From contig JAZRUV010000029.1 of assembly GCA_045652705.1 (NCBI GenBank), forward strand, positions 1-64,000: a stretch of DNA of 64,000 nt. The letters run 5' to 3'. The notes under the pieces were generated by a model that saw only the letters and a list, made by a program, of their open reading frames with translations, did no database searches and was not told where the DNA came from. Below, piece after piece: positions 7,804 through 15,370 of the stretch. Position numbers and translations under genes: made by a program. Source of the stretch: UMGS1649 sp045652705. Lineage in GTDB: Bacteria; Bacillota; Clostridia; TANB77; CAG-465. Positions within the stretch are counted from its first letter, which is position 1; the number at the start of each line of letters is the position of its first letter.

Positions 7804-9900
7804 ATGTTTAGAAAATTTGAAACAGAATTTGCAGGCAGACCACTTGTTATTGAAACAGGAAAAATGGCAGGCTTAGCAAATGGTTCGTGTCTAGTAAGAT
7901 ACGGAGACACTTGCGTTTTAGTTAACGCTACAATGTCAAAAGAGCCAAGAGATGGTATAGACTTTTTACCTTTATCTGTAGACTATGAAGAAAGATTATA
8001 TGCAGTAGGTAAAATACCAGGTGGCTTTATTAAAAGAGAAGGAAAGCCAACAGATAAAGCAATCCTCATATCAAGGGTTATAGATAGACCTATGAGACCA
8101 CTATTCCCTAAAGATTACAGAAACGATACAGCAATAAATGCAGTTGCTATGTGTATGGATCCAGATGTACTTCCAGAAGTACCAGCAATGCTTGGGGCAT
8201 CTATAGCACTTAACATTTCTGACATACCTTTTGATAGAGTGGTAGGTGCAGCAAAAGTTGGTCTAGTTGACGGTAAACTTGTTATAAATCCAGGTCTTTC
8301 AGATAGAGAAAAATCTGATTTAGATTTAACAGTTGCAGCAACTAAAGAAAAAGTTTGTATGATAGAAGCAGGAGCAAACGAAGTTCCAGACGACGTTATG
8401 CTTGAAGCTATAAAACTAGCTCATGAAGAAATTAAAAAAGTTGTTGAATTTATCGAAGGAATCAAAAAAGAAATTGGCAAACCAAAAGCTTCTTACAAAT
8501 CTTTTGATGTACCAGCTGATATGTTTGAAGAATTAAAAGAAAGATTTAATGATAAAGTATATGCAGCACTTCAAACTACAGATAAAGTAGTTCGTGACGA
8601 AAATATGGCTAAAGTAGATGAAGAAATTAAAGCATACTACATAGAAGCTCATGGTGAGGATGCATATAACGAAGCTAAAAAAGATATAGCTGAAATTGTA
8701 TATAGACTAGAAAAGAAAAATGTTCGTAATATGATAATAAATGAATCAAAACGTCCAGATGGAAGAAATTTTGATGAAATACGTCCACTATCTGCAGAAG
8801 TAGACTTGTTACCAAGAACACACGGTAGTGCATTATTCTCAAGAGGACAAACTCAAGTGTTATCTATAGTAACACTAGGACCTAAATCTGATGAACAAAC
8901 ATTAGATGGACTAGATGAAGAATTAACAAAACGTTACATTCACCATTACAACTTCCCTCCATATAGTGTAGGTGAAGCAAGACCAACAAGAGGTCCAGGA
9001 AGACGTGAAATTGGTCACGGTGCTTTAGCAGAAAGAGCATTAGAACCAGTAATACCATCAGTAGAAGAATTCCCTTATGCAATAAGAGTTGTATCTGAAG
9101 TATTAAGTTCAAATGGTTCAACTTCACAAGGAAGCATTTGTGGTTCAACTATGGCACTTATGGCTGCAGGTGTTCCTATTAAGGCTCCAGTTGCAGGTAT
9201 TTCTACAGGATTATTTACTAAAGAGGATTCTGAAGATTATATAATGGTAACAGATATTCAAGGAATAGAAGATTTCTTTGGAGATATGGACTTTAAAGTT
9301 GGCGGTACTAAAAAAGGTATTACTGCAATCCAAGTAGACATTAAAGTTGATGGTCTGTCATATGAAATAATAGAGGAAGCTTTTGCAAGAACAAATAAAG
9401 CTAGACAATACATACTTGATGAAGTAATGTTAAAAGCAATACCTGAACCTAGAGAACACGTATCTGAATACGCTCCAAAGATTAAAACAATAAAAATTGA
9501 CCCAGAAAAGATTAAAGATGTTATAGGTAGCGGCGGAAAGACAATAAATAAAATTATTGAAGAAACTGGTGTTAAGATTGACATTGAAGATGATGGAACA
9601 GTATTTGTTTACGGTATGGATGAAGACAACATAATGAAAGCTTTAACTATAATAGTAGGTTTAACTGAAGAAGTTGAACAAGGTGCTGTATACATGGGTA
9701 AAGTTACAAAAATTATGCCAGCATTTGCAATAGTTGAAGTATTACCTAACAAAGAAGGACTATTACACATATCTCAAATATCTAAAGAAAGAATAACTAA
9801 AATTGAAGATAAATTAGCAATAGGCCAAGAGATAATGGTAAAAGTTATAGAAGTAGATAAGGAACAAGGTCGTTTCAAATTATCTGCTAAAGACGTTTAA
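7804..9900 (+). CDS. pnp: polyribonucleotide nucleotidyltransferase (PNPase)
   Basis: A 698-residue enzyme with the full PNPase layout: two RNase PH cores (first about 1-230, second about 310-545) joined by a helical linker, then a KH domain (IGSGGKTINKIIEETG, about 577-592) and an S1 domain (about 620-695). The second core carries the FFGDMDFKV block with its catalytic aspartates. It degrades RNA 3' to 5' using phosphate and takes part in mRNA turnover. The start follows an AAGGAGGAAC site. It has its own promoter and a leader hairpin and is followed after 26 bases by a P-loop/Asp23 protein. The usual rpsO neighbour is absent here. Confidence 0.98.
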   Translation: MFRKFETEFAGRPLVIETGKMAGLANGSCLVRYGDTCVLVNATMSKEPRDGIDFLPLSVDYEERLYAVGKIPGGFIKREGKPTDKAILISRVIDRPMRPLFPKDYRNDTAINAVAMCMDPDVLPEVPAMLGASIALNISDIPFDRVVGAAKVGLVDGKLVINPGLSDREKSDLDLTVAATKEKVCMIEAGANEVPDDVMLEAIKLAHEEIKKVVEFIEGIKKEIGKPKASYKSFDVPADMFEELKERFNDKVYAALQTTDKVVRDENMAKVDEEIKAYYIEAHGEDAYNEAKKDIAEIVYRLEKKNVRNMIINESKRPDGRNFDEIRPLSAEVDLLPRTHGSALFSRGQTQVLSIVTLGPKSDEQTLDGLDEELTKRYIHHYNFPPYSVGEARPTRGPGRREIGHGALAERALEPVIPSVEEFPYAIRVVSEVLSSNGSTSQGSICGSTMALMAAGVPIKAPVAGISTGLFTKEDSEDYIMVTDIQGIEDFFGDMDFKVGGTKKGITAIQVDIKVDGLSYEIIEEAFARTNKARQYILDEVMLKAIPEPREHVSEYAPKIKTIKIDPEKIKDVIGSGGKTINKIIEETGVKIDIEDDGTVFVYGMDEDNIMKALTIIVGLTEEVEQGAVYMGKVTKIMPAFAIVEVLPNKEGLLHISQISKERITKIEDKLAIGQEIMVKVIEVDKEQGRFKLSAKDV

Positions 9901-9926
9901 AATTGAATTGAAGGATAAGTGAAATT

Positions 9927-10736
9927 ATGAAAGTTTATGCTTTTGTTGGACCTTCGGGTACAGGAAAAAGTCACAATTCACAAAATGTAGCATTTATAAA
10001 TAAAATAGATTATATTATTGATGATGCACTTTTAATAAAAGAAAATAAAGTAGTAGCAGGACGTTCTGCTAAAACAGAACCTACAAAAATAGGTTCTGTT
10101 AAGGCTGCTTTGTTTACAGATGAATCAAGACGTGATGCAATGCGTAAAGCCATAAAAGCAGAAAAGATACAGTCTATTTTAATACTTGGAACTTCTGATG
10201 AAATGGTTGAAAAAATTGCTGAAAACTTGGGACTTCCTGAAATAGAAAAAAAGATATATATTGAAGAAGTATCAAGTGCGGAACAAATTGAGGAAGCCAA
10301 GAAAATTAGAAAAGAGCAAGGTAAACACGTTGTTCCAGTTCCAACATTTGAAATAAAAGAACAATTTTCAGGATACTTTGTAGACCCATTAAAAATGTTT
10401 GAAAAGAAAGACAAAGTATATAGAGAAAAGAGTGTTATTCGTCCAACGTTTAGTTATCTTGGAAACTTTACAATTTCAGATAAAGTGTTAAAAGAAATAA
10501 TTTTGCACGAAGGTAAAGTTATGGAAGGAATAACTAGAATATCTAAAGTAGATATAGATAAATATGCTGATGGTGTGAACATTAATCTAGATATATATAT
10601 TAAGTTTGGACACAATATACCACAAGCTACAACAAAACTTCAAACAACTATAGCAGGTAAGATAGACTATATAACAGGAATAAACATTCTTAGTATAAAC
10701 GTCTATGTAAAAGGAATAGATATGGATAAAAGATAG
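9927..10736 (+). CDS. P-loop nucleotide-binding protein fused to an Asp23/Gls24 domain
   Basis: A 269-residue soluble protein. The N-terminus has a Walker A motif (FVGPSGTGKSHNS, about residues 6-18) and a small kinase-like P-loop region to about 130. The C-terminal 90 residues (NINLDIYIKFGHNIPQ...SINVYVKGID) match the Asp23/YloU-type envelope-associated domain. A fusion of the two is uncommon but seen in Clostridia as far as I recall. Substrate and function are unknown; Asp23 proteins are linked to envelope stress and to lipid/cell-wall genes. It sits 26 bases after pnp, so probably in the same transcript, and its stop codon lies inside the terminator stem. Confidence 0.75.
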   Translation: MKVYAFVGPSGTGKSHNSQNVAFINKIDYIIDDALLIKENKVVAGRSAKTEPTKIGSVKAALFTDESRRDAMRKAIKAEKIQSILILGTSDEMVEKIAENLGLPEIEKKIYIEEVSSAEQIEEAKKIRKEQGKHVVPVPTFEIKEQFSGYFVDPLKMFEKKDKVYREKSVIRPTFSYLGNFTISDKVLKEIILHEGKVMEGITRISKVDIDKYADGVNINLDIYIKFGHNIPQATTKLQTTIAGKIDYITGINILSINVYVKGIDMDKR

Positions 10737-10755
10737 AGTTTAACTCTATCTTTTT
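10728..10755. terminator. bidirectional terminator
   Basis: AAAAGATAGAGTT and AACTCTATCTTTT pair across a tight centre, followed by T residues; it covers the stop codon of the P-loop/Asp23 gene and faces trmL on the other strand. Confidence 0.8.
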
Positions 10756-10762
10756 ATCTATG

Positions 10763-11260
10763 TTATAGCAAATATTCACTAGTTTCTTTCAATCCTTCAA
10801 ACTTACACTGTTTTTGTGCTTCATAAGCAACTATTGCAACTGAGTTAGAAAGATTTAATGAGCGTATATCAAAACCCATAGGAATACGTATAGTTTTGTC
10901 TAAATTTTCTTTAAGTAAATCTTCAGGAAGACCTTTTGTTTCTTTACCAAAAAGCAAATAAATATTATCATATTTAGAATAATCTACATCGCTATATACG
11001 TGAGTTGCTTTAGTAGATACTAAAAACATAGCATTTGTACGTATATCATATTTATTAAGAAATTCATTTAAGGTTTTATGCTCTTCTATTTCCAATTTAT
11101 CCCAATAATCTAGTCCTGCTCTTTTAACACTTTTTTCGGATATATCAAAACCAAGAGGGTGGACAAGGTGGAGTTTTGCTCCTATCGCAGCACACGTTCT
11201 TGCTATATTTCCTGTATTTTGTGGTATTTCTGGTTCTACTAATACTATATTTAATTTCAT
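10763..11260 (-). CDS. trmL: tRNA (cytidine/uridine-34 2'-O)-methyltransferase
   Basis: A 165-residue SPOUT-family protein. The opening MKLNIVLVEPEIPQNTGNIA and the blocks RAGLDYW, LFGKETKGLPED and IPMGFDIRSLNLSNSVAI are the conserved motifs 1-3 that form the trefoil knot binding S-adenosylmethionine. TrmL methylates the 2'-OH of nucleotide 34 in tRNA-Leu anticodons; the window also carries two tRNA-Leu genes, but that is not a functional link. Length is typical. Start ATG follows an AAGGAGAAA site. It is transcribed alone on the minus strand. Confidence 0.95.
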   Translation of the reverse strand: MKLNIVLVEPEIPQNTGNIARTCAAIGAKLHLVHPLGFDISEKSVKRAGLDYWDKLEIEEHKTLNEFLNKYDIRTNAMFLVSTKATHVYSDVDYSKYDNIYLLFGKETKGLPEDLLKENLDKTIRIPMGFDIRSLNLSNSVAIVAYEAQKQCKFEGLKETSEYLL

Positions 11261-11425
11261 GTTTTTTCTCCTTAAATTAATTTTAAGTTTGTATATATTA
11301 TATAACTTTTAATTACAATTTCAACAAATATAACCATATTTATTTTCTTTTGGAGTTAGTTAGTATATAATCTAGTTAATGGGAAAAATAATATTAACAT
11401 TATTAATCGAGGAGGTTTAATAAAA

Positions 11426-12124
11426 ATGGATAATAAACCAAAACACATAGCTATAATATTAGATGGAAATAGAAGTTGGGCAAAAGCAAAAGGTATGCCT
11501 GCGACTGACGGTCATAAACACGGCGCTAAGGTGCTAGAGGAAACATCTAAATATGCAAATAAAATTGGAATAAAATATCTAACAGTATATGCTTTTTCAA
11601 CAGAAAACTGGAAACGCTCTGAGCAAGAAGTAACTCTTCTTATGTCACTTTTTGAAAGTTATTTAGATAACTATTCTAAAGAGGCTCTTAAAGAAAATAT
11701 AAAAGTTAATATAATAGGAAGTAGAGAAAAATTAAGCAAAAGCCTTGTAGAAAAAATAAATAAATGCGAAGAAATAACAAAAGAATGCACAGGACTTAAT
11801 ATGAACATAGCCCTTAACTATGGTTCAAGGGAAGAAATAACAAATGCGGTAAAAACTGTAGCAAAAGCTGTTAAAGAAGGAAGAATGGATGTGCAAGATA
11901 TTAATGAGCAAAGTATAACAAATGAGCTATATACAACGCACACACCTGACCCGGATTTAGTTATAAGGACTAGCGGACAACAAAGACTAAGTAACTTTTT
12001 ATTATGGCAGTTAGCGTATGCAGAGTTTTTGTTTATAGATAAACATTGGCCAGATTTTGCTGAGAAAGATTTAGACATGGCGATAGAAGAGTATGCAAAA
12101 AGAAATAGAAAGTATGGTGCATAA
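11426..12124 (+). CDS. uppS: isoprenyl (undecaprenyl) diphosphate synthase with altered active-site motif
   Basis: A 232-residue cis-prenyltransferase. Recognisable blocks: HIAIILDGNRSWAK (7-20), TVYAFSTENWKR, and RTSGQQRLSNFLLWQLAYAE near the C-terminus. The enzyme extends farnesyl diphosphate with isopentenyl diphosphate to make the lipid carrier for cell-wall synthesis. Two differences from the usual sequence stand out: DGNGRW is DGNRSW (Arg that binds the diphosphate replaced by Ser at position 17) and SGEQR is SGQQR. The Asp at 13 is kept. The gene is not followed by cdsA as in many bacteria but overlaps a metallophosphoesterase by one base. It may be a second, specialised paralogue. Confidence 0.88.
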   Translation: MDNKPKHIAIILDGNRSWAKAKGMPATDGHKHGAKVLEETSKYANKIGIKYLTVYAFSTENWKRSEQEVTLLMSLFESYLDNYSKEALKENIKVNIIGSREKLSKSLVEKINKCEEITKECTGLNMNIALNYGSREEITNAVKTVAKAVKEGRMDVQDINEQSITNELYTTHTPDPDLVIRTSGQQRLSNFLLWQLAYAEFLFIDKHWPDFAEKDLDMAIEEYAKRNRKYGA

Positions 12125-13092
12125 TGAAAAAAATAGATTATAACAAAATAATGTGTGTTATAGGTGTTACACTTATCATTGCATTTTGTATAGTGTTAGT
12201 TATAGATTATAACTCTTATGATATGTTTAATTCTGCACCATTTTCAGCAATAATATTAGTACGCGCACTTGAATTCTGGTTACCTGGGGCAATACTAATT
12301 TATTTGTATAACCAAAATACCAATTTAAAAGAAACAGAATATTTAATAATAAGTCATAAGTTACCAAAATCTTTCAATGGTTATAAAATAGCACATATTT
12401 CAGATTTTCATAATACTAACTCAAAAAGGGTAAAAACTCAGATAATAGAATCGTTAAATCATAATAGACCGGATATTATTGTAATTACAGGAGATTTAAT
12501 AGACTCAAGACGAACTAATATATTAAATGCGAAAGAGTTCTTAAAAAGCATTGTGAAAATAGCACCTGTATATTATGTTTTTGGAAATCACGAGTCAAGA
12601 CTTTATGATGTACAAAATTTAATAAATGAAGCACAAGCTGTAGGTGTAAATGTTTTAAGGAACATGAGTGCCAAAGTTGCGAAACAAAGTGAAATGATAG
12701 AGTTTTTAGGCCTTGATGATCCTGCTTTTTATATACCACTTGAAAATAATTGTGAGATAAGGCAGAAGACAGACAATGTATTAAAAACTGTTGCAAAACA
12801 AAGTGATAGTTTTAAAATATTATTAATACATAGACCGGAACTTTTAGACATATATGAAAAATATGGTTTTGATTTAGTCTTTACGGGCCATGCACACGGG
12901 GGACAAATACGCTTGCCATTAATAGGAGGTATTATTGCACCAGGGCAGGGAATGTTTCCAAAATATACAAAAGGAATATATAAAAATGGAAAAACTCAAA
13001 TGATTTTAAGTAGGGGAATAGGTAATAGTAAATTCCCATTTAGAATAAACAATAGACCTGAAATAATAATAGCAACTTTAAAGAACAAATAA
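12124..13092 (+). CDS. membrane-anchored metallophosphoesterase (YkuE-like)
   Basis: A 322-residue protein with two N-terminal membrane segments (about 9-28 and 38-62) followed by a calcineurin-like phosphoesterase domain. Metal-binding motifs are complete: AHISDFHN (about 89-96), TGDLIDSR, FGNHESR and the final FTGHAHGGQIRLP. Relatives act on phospholipid or UDP-sugar-lipid phosphates at the membrane; the substrate here is unknown. The start overlaps the uppS stop (TAATG), so the two proteins are coupled, which hints at prenyl- or lipid-phosphate metabolism (inference). Confidence 0.88.
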   Translation: MKKIDYNKIMCVIGVTLIIAFCIVLVIDYNSYDMFNSAPFSAIILVRALEFWLPGAILIYLYNQNTNLKETEYLIISHKLPKSFNGYKIAHISDFHNTNSKRVKTQIIESLNHNRPDIIVITGDLIDSRRTNILNAKEFLKSIVKIAPVYYVFGNHESRLYDVQNLINEAQAVGVNVLRNMSAKVAKQSEMIEFLGLDDPAFYIPLENNCEIRQKTDNVLKTVAKQSDSFKILLIHRPELLDIYEKYGFDLVFTGHAHGGQIRLPLIGGIIAPGQGMFPKYTKGIYKNGKTQMILSRGIGNSKFPFRINNRPEIIIATLKNK

Positions 13093-13161
13093 CAAATTAA
13101 AGAAACAATGAATAATAATGAATAAAATTGGAGCTGTAAACGACAAAAGCAGCTTCTTTTC

Positions 13162-13190
13162 TTGACTTTTAGGCATTCACGTTATATAAT
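13162..13190 (+). promoter_or_regulatory. promoter of the Clp/M41 fusion gene
   Basis: TTGACT (13162-13167) and TATAAT (13185-13190), 17-bp spacer. No heat-shock CIRCE or CtsR-type operator is visible around it. A weak hairpin (agctg/cagct) with a T-rich tail at 13131-13161 may end the upstream operon. Confidence 0.7.
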
Positions 13191-13243
13191 CTGTGCCATA
13201 ACTAGCATTACCCATTATTAACTAATAAAAGGAGTGTAAGACT

Positions 13244-15253
13244 ATGAATGAATGGAAAAATGCAAATGTAGACGCTAATGCAAGAAAGGCATTTGAACTT
13301 GCTACAAATATTGCGTGGCGGTTTGATGATGAAAAAGTAAGAAGTGCATATCTGCTTTTTGCGGCAATGAATATTCCTGAATCAGGAATAGTTAAAGCAA
13401 TTGGAGATATGGGAATGCAGCTTCTTCCTAGTATAGATAGCATGCTTGAAGATAAAGAAGTGTTCGCTAGCATCTTTGGTGAGAAAGCGGCTGAAAAAGT
13501 TTTTCAGGAACAAGTAGATGAGCAAGAAGAAGTAGCCGAAACACCCGAAGAAAAAGAAGCCAATGAATTTGCAGCGAAAGTAATAGATGTGCTTGCAGAT
13601 GTTATGGGCTGGGTTGAAGATGACGAGGGACGTTTGGAAATCATGGTCCCTGCATATTCGGACAAGCTTGAACTTGCTTGCCAAGAGGCTTATCTCAGAT
13701 GCAAGGCAATGAAGCAGGATTATATTGACTTGGATGTTATTGTTTATAGTATTTTGCAAAATAAAGAAACGAGTGCATATAGATTCATTAGTAATCTTAT
13801 GGAAGCTTTTGAAATAGATATGGATAATTTCATGCAAAGCTTGAAGTTTGCCGCAAATATTGTAGATGATATTTCTGAAGCGAATATGACTATAGTTATT
13901 CCGCCTGCTCTTGAGAATTGCCTGGAAGTTTTAAATGACAAGTATACTAAGGGGCAAGAGATTGCAATTCTTGGAAGAGATAAAGAGAAGGACAAAGTGT
14001 TCAATGTTTTCTCTAAGAAAACAAAAAGAAACTGCGTTTTGATTGGACCTCCAGGTGCTGGTAAAACGGCTATTGCAGAGGCAATTACTCAAGAAATCGT
14101 AAATGAAACTTGTCCAAAAGAATTTATTGGATATACAGTATTGTCTTTGGATGTTACTTCTATGGTAGCAGGTACAAAGTATCGTGGCGAATTTGAGGCG
14201 AAAGTATCTGTTTTAAAGAAGTTTTTGGAAGGAACTCACAAGATTATTCTCTTTGTAGATGAAATGCATCAGATGCTAGGCGCAGGTGGAGTAGAGGGTG
14301 GTACAACCGATCTTAGTGGTTCACTTAAACCTATTCTTTCTAGAGATGATGCCACGTTTTTGGGTGCTACTACAGTTAAGGAATATGATACTATCGTTTC
14401 TCTTGATGGAGCTTTCAAGAGACGCTTTGAAGTAGTTTTTGTAAACGAACCGAAGGTTACAGAAGTTAAGCCCATGATAAAGGCCAAGCTTAAAGTATTA
14501 GAAAAGTATCACGGAGTAAAAATGCCAAATAAATTGGTAGATTATATAATCGTGTGCTCCGCATGTTTTAGCTGGGAAAATGCAAATCCTGACAAAACTC
14601 TTGACTTGTGTGACAGAAGCATGGCAATGACAAAACGCCTAGGAGGAAAGGTAGTTACAAAAGCCCATATTCATAAAGTGTACGAGGAATGTTTCGAAAG
14701 ACTAGATAAAGTTAGTAAAGCGGATATTGCTTCTACAGCTTATCACGAAGTAGGTCATTATATTACAACAAGACTCACTAAGAGAAATAAGGCATATAAT
14801 GTTGTGGCTATTTCCATTATTCCCACTGAGGACTTTATGGGCGCTAATATCATGGAAGATAGAGATGCCATGATACCTTGTGATATGGAATTTGTAGAAA
14901 GCTATTTGATGGCTTTGCTTGCGGGTAGAGTTGCACAGTATAAACTTACCAAAACCATAGACAGTGGTGCAAGAAGCGACTTGAAACGTGTTAAATCCAT
15001 TGCTACAGATGTAATTGCCAAGTACGGTATGGATGACGGGGAGTTTAAACACATATACCTTGATGATGAGATGTTGACTGAGAAAATGGCAGATGCTGTT
15101 CAACAAAAAGTAAATGAGCTAATTTCAAGAGTATATAAAAAGACAGAAGAATTTGTAGATGCCCATTGGAGAGAAATAGACCAAATGGCAAAATACCTTA
15201 TAAAGAAAAAGATTGCCACCTCGGACGAACTAGACCAGTTTCTAGAGCATTAA
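13244..15253 (+). CDS. fusion of Clp-type AAA+ ATPase with FtsH-type M41 zinc protease
   Basis: A 669-residue soluble protein with no membrane segment. Residues 1-210 hold helical, Clp-N-like repeats interrupted by an acidic linker (90-108). Residues about 240-480 are an HSP100 D1-type AAA+ module: GRDKEKDKVFNVFSKKTKRN, Walker A GPPGAGKT (268-275), pore loop KYRGEF (312-317), Walker B ILFVDEMH (335-342), sensor GATT and Arg finger KRRF. Residues about 490-665 are an M41 peptidase like that of FtsH: zinc motif HEVGH (501-505) and a GARSDLKR segment with the likely third ligand Asp579. FtsH normally has its own AAA type and membrane helices; here the AAA comes from the Clp family. It probably unfolds and degrades proteins in the cytosol. 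It is a one-gene unit with its own promoter and terminator and slightly higher GC. Confidence 0.88.
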   Translation: MNEWKNANVDANARKAFELATNIAWRFDDEKVRSAYLLFAAMNIPESGIVKAIGDMGMQLLPSIDSMLEDKEVFASIFGEKAAEKVFQEQVDEQEEVAETPEEKEANEFAAKVIDVLADVMGWVEDDEGRLEIMVPAYSDKLELACQEAYLRCKAMKQDYIDLDVIVYSILQNKETSAYRFISNLMEAFEIDMDNFMQSLKFAANIVDDISEANMTIVIPPALENCLEVLNDKYTKGQEIAILGRDKEKDKVFNVFSKKTKRNCVLIGPPGAGKTAIAEAITQEIVNETCPKEFIGYTVLSLDVTSMVAGTKYRGEFEAKVSVLKKFLEGTHKIILFVDEMHQMLGAGGVEGGTTDLSGSLKPILSRDDATFLGATTVKEYDTIVSLDGAFKRRFEVVFVNEPKVTEVKPMIKAKLKVLEKYHGVKMPNKLVDYIIVCSACFSWENANPDKTLDLCDRSMAMTKRLGGKVVTKAHIHKVYEECFERLDKVSKADIASTAYHEVGHYITTRLTKRNKAYNVVAISIIPTEDFMGANIMEDRDAMIPCDMEFVESYLMALLAGRVAQYKLTKTIDSGARSDLKRVKSIATDVIAKYGMDDGEFKHIYLDDEMLTEKMADAVQQKVNELISRVYKKTEEFVDAHWREIDQMAKYLIKKKIATSDELDQFLEH

Positions 15254-15260
15254 CCTATAG

Positions 15261-15293
15261 CACAACCTGGACAATATTCCAGGTTGTGTTTTT
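15261..15293 (+). terminator. terminator of the Clp/M41 gene
   Basis: CACAACCTGGA pairs with TCCAGGTTGTG (15261-15288), followed by T residues. Confidence 0.85.
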
Positions 15294-15326
15294 AAGCTTT
15301 AAAACAAACAAAAGTTCTTGAAATTC

Positions 15327-15355
15327 TTGACATAGGCTTTTCCCCGTGATATACT
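15327..15355 (+). promoter_or_regulatory. promoter of recG
   Basis: TTGACA (15327-15332) and TATACT (15350-15355), 17 bp apart. Transcript start is expected near 15362, leaving a very short leader with a GGTGAT ribosome site. Confidence 0.65.
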
Positions 15356-15370
15356 CTTGATGGTGATTAT

